Positions 44,138 to 49,474 of a stretch of 49,474 nucleotides of DNA are shown here, piece by piece. The position numbers and the translations under genes are program-made. The notes below the pieces were generated by a model. That model was not told the DNA's origin and did no database searches. It saw only the letters and a program-made list of their open reading frames with translations. The first letter of the stretch is position 1, and every line of letters begins with the position of its first letter. This DNA comes from a virus, in IMG/VR virus record IMGVR_UViG_3300038311_000057, positions 1 to 49,474 of that record; one strand, given 5' to 3'.

Positions 44138-44156
44138 GGCCTTAACAAGGACTAAA

Positions 44157-44603
44157 ATGGAAATTAAACAAGTTACTTTCATTTATCATCGTTACGATTC
44201 ACTCTCAAAAAATATACTCGATGTAATCCCAAACGACATCGAAAAAGTGGACGTATTTACAGACGAATCAAACGGTCCTCTCGAGGAAATGCACAGCCCA
44301 TTGGAATGGATACAATCGTGCCGAACATGGGCGGAACAAAGTGATCATTCTGTTCAGACTCCGGACGGTGATATATTGATCGTAGATAAAGATTGGGTAG
44401 ATAACAATGACATGATTAGATGGCGCGGCACTACCGCATTTGTCATTATTACCCCCCCTTATCGTTATCATTCGGAAGAATATAGTGCTAATATTGCCAC
44501 TGAGTGTCATTTTTATGAACTAAATTCCAATTCAACATGGCAAGACGTACTAGATTATGTTTCTATTGTGAATGAACGGGCACACATCCATCCACCCACT
44601 TAA
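44157..44603 (+). CDS. Hypothetical protein after the adhesin (possible fibre chaperone)
   Basis: 148 residues from ATG 44157, preceded by AAGGAC. The ORF could extend to 44103 inside the adhesin gene, but the Shine-Dalgarno decides for 44157. The protein is rich in D, E, W and Y with mixed alpha/beta pattern (IEKVDVFTDESNGPLEEMHS). Proteins at this position are often fibre assembly chaperones; there is no sequence proof. It is the last intact gene of the rightward late operon. Confidence 0.65.
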   Translation: MEIKQVTFIYHRYDSLSKNILDVIPNDIEKVDVFTDESNGPLEEMHSPLEWIQSCRTWAEQSDHSVQTPDGDILIVDKDWVDNNDMIRWRGTTAFVIITPPYRYHSEEYSANIATECHFYELNSNSTWQDVLDYVSIVNERAHIHPPT

Positions 44604-44604
44604 A

Positions 44605-44714
44605 ATGCGGAGGCAGGCAATTGAGGAAAGGAAACTACGTTAGTGATCACAAAGAAAGAGTATTTCAAGTGGTTAAAACGAGGAGATCAAACTCTTTTTA
44701 ATGAAGGGGGCTAA
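44605..44714 (+). pseudogene. Remnant of a tape-measure end / tail-gene start junction
   Basis: The sequence encodes RQAIEERKLR and a stop, then GTG ITKKEYFKWL followed by 13 unrelated codons to a stop at 44712-44714. The same junction (KSQQRAIEERKLRQ stop, then MITKKEYFKWL) occurs at 16865-16935 on the opposite strand. About 60 bases match, with differences mainly in third codon positions, so the copy diverged while both were coding. It is a scar of an older tail module in this place and orientation. Confidence 0.8.
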
Positions 44715-44727
44715 GTAGCACCCCCTA

Positions 44728-44763
44728 CTACTTATAGATTAACATCTACTTATAGATTAACAT
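44728..44763 (+). repeat. Two tandem 18-bp repeats
   Basis: Two exact, abutting copies of CTACTTATAGATTAACAT, followed by CAACTA, in the non-coding DNA between the tail remnant and the helicase fragment. No function is apparent; this may be a recombination or slippage product. Confidence 0.9.
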
Positions 44764-44773
44764 CAACTATTTT

Positions 44774-44956
44774 TTAAACCTTCCTTTCTCCCATTCGCCA
44801 GGGGGTGCCGGTAAAGCCTATGCACGCAACATTGCTGTTTTTTGATTTCTCTATAGCCAAAACACGCCGGTATTGGCTATTCTCGTTCGTTGGAACGAGA
44901 TGACACTCATCAATAATGACAAAGTCGAATACACCCGAATTTTCGACATAGTTCAC
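44774..44956 (-). pseudogene. Fragment of a RadD-like superfamily II helicase
   Basis: 60 codons give FDFVIIDECHLVPTNENSQY, RRVLAIEK and IGFTGTPWRMGERKV. These are motif II (DECH) and motif III (TGTP, here FTGTP) of a RadD/YejH-type helicase. Full proteins exceed 500 residues; the P-loop half and the C-terminal helicase lobe are absent on both sides. No full copy is present in this genome. A degraded remnant of a captured gene. Confidence 0.75.
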
Positions 44957-45007
44957 TTGGAATCAACCAACACCAACACTTGCTCCTGGTACAGCCGTAA
45001 TATTTTT

Positions 45008-46129
45008 TTATTCTTTGTATTTGTCAATAAGTGATTCAATGGTTTTGAATCTTGTGGTAATAGCAGTTTTACTTGCCCCAGCATCAATTGAACGAAGAAA
45101 GTTATTTTCTTTCAAACACGATTGAAAGTCGTTAATCAACTTGCTTTTGTTTGATATTAAACACTCAGTTTCCCCATTACTTAAAGGTCCAGTAAGCACA
45201 GTCCATACTTCAAACAATGCCATATTTAATTTACGCCGATTGCCACTTCCTAAGATAGATTTACTAAAAATATTTTTTTCAAATAAGGTTTGACATGTTT
45301 TTAGTGCATTCCATAGATATTGTTTAAGTTGGTCTAATCTTTTGTCATCTAACTTATCTAAATGTTCCATGCCTTTATCAAGAAATTTAGTAAAAGGAGG
45401 TTCATATTCGGTATAATGCTTATTGGAAAAAGCTAGGTAACGCAAAATTAATTCGCGGTCAGCCATACGTTCATCTTTGACGACAATGACATCTTTAAAA
45501 TGCTTATCTTCAGATAGTTCTTTTAAATATTCTGCTGGTTTTCCCTGATTTAGAGCATGACGTATTTCTTGCAGGGTTAAAACTAATCCGCCGGTATTGA
45601 TTCGTCTAAAAAGGTCATACCGCACTTCTTTGGGGGTGTGAGGCTTTATTAAATACGTGGTGATTTGATATCGTTGCATCCGCCTTTGTAAATTTCTGTC
45701 TAAATCTTCAAATTTTTTGCCATTCAAATTGACCAATAAAGTTAAATCTTTTAAAACCAACCATTGGTCTATCACAAATTTTTTTAGACTCCAAAGCCTT
45801 TGTAAACCATCCACGACTAACCATTTTTCATCATTAGTCCCTTCAGAGGCGTCAAAATAGAAAGCCGGGATAGGAATTTGTAACAAAATAGATTCTATCA
45901 AACGGCTCATCGTGGTTTCAGACCATAAATTACCTTTACGCTGAAATTCAGTATTAAGGTCAATCGTACCATCCTCAATCATTGAAATAATAGTAGATAG
46001 ACTGTTCTGTTCAGTCGTGATATCAATTTTTCTGGGATCAAAAGCTGGAGATGAATTATCTTCAGGAAGAACATCCTCATCATTTTCTCCTTTTTCAATT
46101 TCCATCAGTTCATCATCTGTAGTCGTCAT
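45008..46129 (-). CDS. DUF262 (GmrS/ParB-like nuclease/NTPase) domain protein
   Basis: 373 residues from ATG 46129, chosen for the strong AGGGAGG 6 bases before it; the ORF continues upstream into a duplicated HTH fragment without a convincing start. DUF262 motifs: LSTIISMIEDGTIDLNTEFQ, QIPIPAFYF, WLVVDGLQRLWSL (a DGQQR-type active site with L instead of Q) and LFRRINTGGLVLTLQEIRHA. The C-terminal third is helical and lacks an HNH motif. DUF262 proteins are common in anti-phage systems (GmrS, SspE, BrxU) where they act with a nuclease; here, on a phage, it may exclude competitors. Function is unproven. Confidence 0.85.
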   Translation of the reverse strand: MTTTDDELMEIEKGENDEDVLPEDNSSPAFDPRKIDITTEQNSLSTIISMIEDGTIDLNTEFQRKGNLWSETTMSRLIESILLQIPIPAFYFDASEGTNDEKWLVVDGLQRLWSLKKFVIDQWLVLKDLTLLVNLNGKKFEDLDRNLQRRMQRYQITTYLIKPHTPKEVRYDLFRRINTGGLVLTLQEIRHALNQGKPAEYLKELSEDKHFKDVIVVKDERMADRELILRYLAFSNKHYTEYEPPFTKFLDKGMEHLDKLDDKRLDQLKQYLWNALKTCQTLFEKNIFSKSILGSGNRRKLNMALFEVWTVLTGPLSNGETECLISNKSKLINDFQSCLKENNFLRSIDAGASKTAITTRFKTIESLIDKYKE

Positions 46130-46180
46130 TCCAAACCTCCCTATTGATATACTTTCGCCAACTCTTGGATTAGTACCTGG

Positions 46181-46262
46181 GGAGTTTCCGGATTCCAGTC
46201 TACGAATGGTTAATTCGTTCACATTCAACCATTTCGCGAATTCTTTTTGCGTGAAGCCAAGT
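46181..46262 (-). pseudogene. Duplicated HTH fragment upstream of the DUF262 gene
   Basis: The 80 bases encode GFTQKEFAKWLNVNELTIRR LESG-type residues identical to those of the HTH gene at 46526-47041 and then leave the match. The fragment is in frame with the DUF262 ORF but has no start, since a stop (TAA at 46262) lies directly upstream. The DNA match to 46915-46994 is roughly 85% by eye. It lacks the first helix and cannot fold as an HTH. Confidence 0.75.
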
Positions 46263-46522
46263 TAAGGTGCTGAAGGTAAAATCAAAACTCTTAACTTCAC
46301 TTCAAAATCCTCATCACAAGCTTCACAATCTTCATTATCACAGGTTATACTAATTTCTTTAGGAATGTGGGGTAATTCGTCGATATAGCCTGTTCGGAAT
46401 TCCTCCAATTCATCTTTTAAAAAATCGAAATAAGACTTTCCACATACAGGACATCTACTTTTTTCTTGTAGTTGTTCAGAGATTTCAACCGGTGCCCAGT
46501 CGGGTTCTGTATTTAAAGACAT
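46262..46522 (-). CDS. Small zinc-ribbon-like protein
   Basis: 86 residues. One CPVC pair at about residue 24 and a CDNEDCEACDEDF cluster near 60 give five cysteines in a spacing typical of a zinc ribbon. Acidic overall, no membrane segment. It follows the HTH gene by 3 bases and precedes the HTH fragment. Zinc-ribbon proteins of this size often bind DNA, RNA or protein partners; the function here is not known. Confidence 0.65.
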   Translation of the reverse strand: MSLNTEPDWAPVEISEQLQEKSRCPVCGKSYFDFLKDELEEFRTGYIDELPHIPKEISITCDNEDCEACDEDFEVKLRVLILPSAP

Positions 46523-46525
46523 TTT

Positions 46526-47041
46526 TTATACCTCTTTTTCGCATTGTCGTATGGCATACTCCCAACGAGTTTGGCGGTCTCCCTCGATGTCATACCAGGC
46601 CCAAATAAATTTTTGGATTTTATTTGTCACTTCTTTAAACTCTTCTTTTGTCATTTCGGATGGTCGTTTTTCGGAGGGAAATTGTTCTTGACAATAATTG
46701 TAAACATCACCTACTGTAATTGGGTCTCCGCTTTTTAAAAAAGCCTCTAGGTGAGGGGGTAGTCCTAATCCTAAGATAAAGTCGTCTGGGATATCGTTTT
46801 CTTGTTTTTGAGCATTATATGACTTTTTCCATGCTTCTTGATCTATTTTCATGTTTAACTCCAATAATTTCAAATTTAGCAGTAGAATTCGTACTGTAGA
46901 CGAATTTTTAATTGGCGTTTCTCCAGATTCCAGCCGCCGAATCGTTAATTCATTCACGTTCAACCACTTCGCGAATTCTTTTTGCGTGAAGCCGAACATT
47001 AATCGACAATTTTTAAACTGGATTGCGTTTTCAATTATCAT
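46526..47041 (-). CDS. HTH protein with a C-terminal extension
   Basis: 171 residues from ATG 47041, just after the NrdB stop (TGAtaATG). The N-terminal ~60 residues are an XRE-type HTH (FGFTQKEFAKWLNVNELTIRR, LESGETPIK). From residue ~70 the protein changes character (MKIDQEAWKKSYNAQKQEND), with helical, acidic segments and a W/Y-rich end, so it may be a fusion of an HTH regulator to a second small protein. Its HTH is very like that of the 3354-3857 gene and is partly duplicated at 46181-46262. Confidence 0.75.
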   Translation of the reverse strand: MIIENAIQFKNCRLMFGFTQKEFAKWLNVNELTIRRLESGETPIKNSSTVRILLLNLKLLELNMKIDQEAWKKSYNAQKQENDIPDDFILGLGLPPHLEAFLKSGDPITVGDVYNYCQEQFPSEKRPSEMTKEEFKEVTNKIQKFIWAWYDIEGDRQTRWEYAIRQCEKEV

Positions 47042-47043
47042 TA

Positions 47044-48111
47044 TCAATCCCAAGAGAGTTGACTACCGGTTTGGTATTCACGTACTCGACCTTCAAAAAA
47101 ATTAACTTCCTGATTTAATTCATACTCACTTAGCCAAGGTATTGGATGTTCTTTAAGCGCAAATAAAGGTTTCAATCCCAAACTTTGGCAAATCTGATTA
47201 CCTATAAATTGCGCAAACTCAAAGTAAGTTGTGATAGACATTCCTAGAATGCCACCGTCAGGCATAGATGCTTTAGCATATTCAATTTCTAATTTGACCG
47301 CTTCATCAATAATAGCACGAGAACGTTCCCGCATAGCAGTGTCCCAGAACATTGGATTTTCCGAAGTAATTTGCCGAATCAACCACAGGTTATTGAGCGC
47401 ATGTAAATTTTCATCGCGCCAAATATAGCTATATTGCTGAGCGGTATTACGGAGTTTACCTTTGCGCGCTAAAGCAAAAATCTGCGAGAATCCCAGCGGA
47501 AAGAACAAGTATTCAAAAATATAGTAGCTAATCAGATCTTCTAATAACGCCCGGTTGGCTTCCATTGAGCCGACTGGTGCATCGCAATGAACTACGTTAT
47601 TAGTAAAGTTGATATTCCAATTTAACTTATTGGTTAAGGCTGGAATTTCTTGGTATAAGTTAAAAATTTGTCCTTGTCCTTTTTCATCTAAACCAAACGA
47701 TTCGAGGATAAATAAGTAGGATTCAATATGATTACTTTCTTCACTGATTTGCCAGCGTAGATATTGCCTCATTTCATTGGCAGTAATATGTTGCAAAATC
47801 GCATTATTCAGATTGTCCGGTACTAAGTTATCACTGGCGGTTAGATAAGAAATATTGGTTTTAAAGAGCCATTTTTCTGCTTCAGTTAATTGCCCAGTAT
47901 TCCATTGTAATTTATCTTCTCCCATCGGAACATCATTGGGTGTCCAAAAATTTCTCCGGGCATTTAAAAATCGTTCTCTGACTTGAGGATATTTAATTGG
48001 AATCGGTTGCCGCAAATCGTAACCGCGTCCGCCAATAATTTTAATATCGTCAGCATGAGGTCGTTTAGCACCGATAGTAATGGGATCAAGGCTACTCGCT
48101 ATGGCAATCAT
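47044..48111 (-). CDS. nrdB: Ribonucleotide reductase class I, beta subunit
   Basis: 355 residues from ATG 48111 (GGAGTAAAAAAAATG). All di-iron ligands are in place: Asp94 (ASDNLVP), Glu125 and His128 (ESNHIESY), Glu200 (FEYLFF), and Glu234/His237 (RDENLH), with the radical Tyr132 four residues after His128. These positions correspond to E. coli D84, E115, H118, E204, E238, H241 and Y122. It generates the tyrosyl radical for NrdA. No nrdA, nrdD or glutaredoxin is present in the genome, so it would need the host alpha subunit. It lies between SSB and the HTH gene in one operon. Confidence 0.93.
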   Translation of the reverse strand: MIAIASSLDPITIGAKRPHADDIKIIGGRGYDLRQPIPIKYPQVRERFLNARRNFWTPNDVPMGEDKLQWNTGQLTEAEKWLFKTNISYLTASDNLVPDNLNNAILQHITANEMRQYLRWQISEESNHIESYLFILESFGLDEKGQGQIFNLYQEIPALTNKLNWNINFTNNVVHCDAPVGSMEANRALLEDLISYYIFEYLFFPLGFSQIFALARKGKLRNTAQQYSYIWRDENLHALNNLWLIRQITSENPMFWDTAMRERSRAIIDEAVKLEIEYAKASMPDGGILGMSITTYFEFAQFIGNQICQSLGLKPLFALKEHPIPWLSEYELNQEVNFFEGRVREYQTGSQLSWD

Positions 48112-48124
48112 TTTTTTTACTCCT

Positions 48125-48613
48125 TCAAAAAGGTATATCATCATCGTCAAAATGACGGTCAGCAACCGGTGCTGGATTAGAAGGGCGCGGGGGTGAAGAG
48201 GTAGGTGGAATAGTGGGTGGATTTACTCCTTTGTTAACCGGCGGTGGTGCGTTGTAGTGAGTCGTTGTACTTTCACCACGTCCACCTAACATTTGCATGT
48301 CAAGCACCACAACTTCAGTCGTATAACGATCTATCCCATTTTGATCTTGCCATTTACGGGTTTGTAAATGGCCTTCCACATAAATTTGCGAACCTTTGCG
48401 TAAATATTGTCCAGCGACTTCTGCCAATCGTTTAAACAGAACGAGTCGATGCCATTCCGTTTGCTCTTGCCATTCACCGGTTTGTTTATCTTGCGAACTG
48501 TAACTGGTTGCTAAACTCAAATTAGCCATCACCACGCCACTAGCACTATAACGTACTTCGGGATCAGCACCTAAATTTCCTATTAAAATCACTTTATTAA
48601 CGCCTCGTGACAT
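48125..48613 (-). CDS. ssb: Single-stranded DNA-binding protein
   Basis: 162 residues. The OB-fold starts [18 protein letters not shown] and continues with [20 protein letters not shown] and [16 protein letters not shown], all near-consensus for gammaproteobacterial SSB. A Pro-rich linker and the acidic tip DDDDIPF, which recruits host replication proteins, complete it. AAGGATG precedes the ATG. It protects single-stranded DNA during replication and cooperates with the Sak4-like protein. Its stop is 14 bases before the nrdB start, so they share a transcript. Closeness to bacterial SSB suggests recent acquisition from a host. Confidence 0.95.
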   Translation of the reverse strand: MSRGVNKVILIGNLGADPEVRYSASGVVMANLSLATSYSSQDKQTGEWQEQTEWHRLVLFKRLAEVAGQYLRKGSQIYVEGHLQTRKWQDQNGIDRYTTEVVVLDMQMLGGRGESTTTHYNAPPPVNKGVNPPTIPPTSSPPRPSNPAPVADRHFDDDDIPF

Positions 48614-48653
48614 AATAATACATCCTTCACTTTAAGTAAGTTTTAAAAAACAG

Positions 48654-48682
48654 AGTGTACATGATGTACTGTATTAATGCAA
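48654..48682 (-). promoter_or_regulatory. ssb-nrdB promoter with palindromic operator
   Basis: On the minus strand -35 TTGCAT (48677-48682), 17-base spacer, -10 TACACT (48654-48659). The palindrome GTACATgATGTAC (48657-48669) overlaps the -10 and spacer, a good position for a repressor. Confidence 0.6.
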
Positions 48683-48722
48683 TATCTAATACAAAGAGTG
48701 CCATAATTATTAAAAATAATAT

Positions 48723-48751
48723 TTGCAATTATTAGACATTTTGTCTAATAT
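48723..48751 (+). promoter_or_regulatory. Promoter of the HTH-kinase operon with palindromic operator
   Basis: -35 TTGCAA (48723-48728), 17-base spacer, -10 TAATAT (48746-48751). The perfect palindrome TATTAGACAtttTGTCTAATA (48730-48750) fills the spacer. It is a textbook position for a repressor, probably the HTH protein encoded 35 bases downstream. Confidence 0.7.
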
Positions 48752-48784
48752 ACTTTCGAGCTATATAAAATAGAGCGGGTAAGC

Positions 48785-49018
48785 ATGAAAGGAAAAAAAC
48801 CTATAGAACTTACTCCTACTGAGTTCGCAAATCTTCGTAGGAGTTATAAACTTACGCAGAAATGCCTCGCAAAGTATATAAATGACTATTTTGTGCATTG
48901 TACTGACCGAACTATTTCCCGCTGGGAAACTAACCGGAGTCGAATACCGTTCTACGCCATTACGGCGTTACGGGCGTTAATAATACACAAATCTCATGAA
49001 CATGAAGGAGAATACTAA
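48785..49018 (+). CDS. Small HTH regulator upstream of the kinase
   Basis: 77 residues. The HTH (FANLRRSYKLTQKCLAKYIN) is followed by a second part (HCTDRTISRWETNRSRIPFY) typical of XRE-type proteins with RTISRWE as recognition helix. It is transcribed from a promoter with a palindromic operator and precedes the histidine kinase by two bases. The product may autorepress and set kinase levels. It is divergent from ssb. Confidence 0.8.
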   Translation: MKGKKPIELTPTEFANLRRSYKLTQKCLAKYINDYFVHCTDRTISRWETNRSRIPFYAITALRALIIHKSHEHEGEY

Positions 49019-49020
49019 TA

Positions 49021-49474
49021 ATGCTTCAACAACTTAAAGTGGAAAATATGGTCGTCGCAGTTGCCCACGAAATTAACCAACCGGTAGGAATTATCCGTGC
49101 AGCCACTGGCGCCGCTCTAGCGGATATTCAAGATAATTTATTTCAACCAACTGAACTAGTACCGCTATTAAATAAAATTTATGCGCAAACCGAGCAACTA
49201 AAAAATATAATCGAGAGTTTTCGCAAATTTGCTAACGGTGATCGCCAGCACCGGGAGAAAGTTAATTTAAATCAAGTAGTCGCCCAGACAATAGCTATTT
49301 TCGGAGAACAATTTAAGCACCACAATTTAACAACGACACTAGTAGAAATACCCCCGGAACCAATTGCTTGGGCGAATCCATTTCAACTAGAAGAAGTTCT
49401 GATCAATTTATTGAATAATGCCAAAGATGCGCTCGAAGGCTTGGCTAATCCCCAGATATGGGTTACAACCGAGC
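49021..49474 (+). CDS. Histidine kinase, N-terminal (HisKA) part, continues at base 1
   Basis: The ATG at 49021 is preceded by AAGGAG and lies two bases after the stop of the HTH gene, so the two form an operon. Translation gives VAVAHEINQPVG at residues 12-23, a classical HisKA H-box with the phospho-acceptor His16. A dimerisation helix pair follows to about residue 75, and the frame then runs into the HATPase_c domain at window base 1 (the last 100 bases shown are the circular overlap). The protein has only 234 residues and no PAS, GAF or transmembrane input domain, so it is a bare kinase core. Input could come from another protein. The family call is firm; the role in the phage is unknown. 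Confidence 0.92.
   Translation, partial: MLQQLKVENMVVAVAHEINQPVGIIRAATGAALADIQDNLFQPTELVPLLNKIYAQTEQLKNIIESFRKFANGDRQHREKVNLNQVVAQTIAIFGEQFKHHNLTTTLVEIPPEPIAWANPFQLEEVLINLLNNAKDALEGLANPQIWVTTE
49375..49474. repeat. Terminal overlap, right copy (circular closure)
   Basis: Right-hand copy of the 100-base overlap with the start of the window. The only difference is at 49473. The mismatch sits one base from the contig end, as expected of an end-of-assembly error. Confidence 0.93.

Noticed and set aside
44643-44714. Functional 23-aa gene (GTG start)
   Set aside because: Its first residues copy the hub protein start and the rest is a random run to a stop; it is better explained as a duplication scar.
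46130-46228. N-terminal extension of the DUF262 protein to a TTG at 46228
   Set aside because: The extension is a truncated copy of HTH codons, while the ATG at 46129 has an excellent AGGGAGG.
1-49474. Terminal 100-base repeat as a packaged direct terminal repeat or cos site
   Set aside because: It is inside a gene, far from the terminase, and has its single mismatch at the contig edge, as assembly overlaps do.

Overview
This window is a complete circular genome of about 49.37 kb. Its last 100 bases repeat its first 100 with a single mismatch, and a histidine-kinase gene reads straight across the join. It is a tailed bacteriophage with a siphovirus-type long tail. The evidence is a full set of virion genes: terminase, portal, MuF-like minor head protein, scaffold, capsid, neck proteins, tail tube and tape measure. 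The DNA is AT-rich. The SSB looks gammaproteobacterial, so a gammaproteobacterial host is my best guess (inference). I found no integrase, transposase, ParA, tRNA, rRNA or CRISPR array. The iteron-like origin candidate and a membrane-anchored FtsK-type ATPase make an extrachromosomal (phage-plasmid-like) state possible but unproven.

Layout. (1) 0.5-3.4 kb: replication. A small ORF is coupled to a primase-polymerase/DUF3987 gene that is broken at an A10 tract. An AT-rich iteron and tandem-repeat region follows, then an operator-like inverted repeat. (2) 3.35-9.5 kb, + strand: early genes. These are an XRE regulator, a 46-aa pentapeptide protein, an SNF2 helicase, an orphan protein sharing the helicase's N-terminal domain, a small HTH protein, a Sak4-like recombinase and RusA. 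(3) 9.5-13.3 kb, + strand: a small membrane protein, the FtsK-like ATPase, two orphans and a DUF1566 protein. (4) 37.2-13.4 kb, - strand: scaffold, capsid, neck, tail tube, a 4,012-aa tape measure, distal tail proteins and a holin-like pair. (5) 37.5-44.6 kb, + strand: terminase, portal, MuF and fibre/adhesin genes, diverging from block 4. (6) 44.6-47.0 kb: an accessory island with a tape-measure/tail-gene remnant, a RadD-like helicase fragment, a DUF262 protein, a duplicated HTH fragment, a zinc-ribbon protein and an HTH protein. (7) 47.0-49.4 kb: lone ribonucleotide reductase beta subunit and SSB (- strand), diverging from an HTH regulator and the histidine kinase (+ strand).

How the genes fit together. 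Primase-polymerase, SSB, SNF2 helicase, Sak4 and RusA form a replication/recombination set, and NrdB would supply deoxynucleotides with a host NrdA. At least three early promoters share one architecture, GTTGAC and GTCAAC half-sites exactly 30 bp apart framing the -35 and -10 boxes, which suggests one regulator controlling the early regulon. Virion genes are split between two divergent operons.

The most notable observations are the shared GWYL-type N-terminal domain of the SNF2 helicase and its neighbour under the same operator, the sensorless phage histidine kinase, the very large tape measure with an internal muralytic-like domain, the frameshift in the primase-polymerase, and several rearrangement scars that reuse pieces of tape-measure, scaffold and HTH genes.
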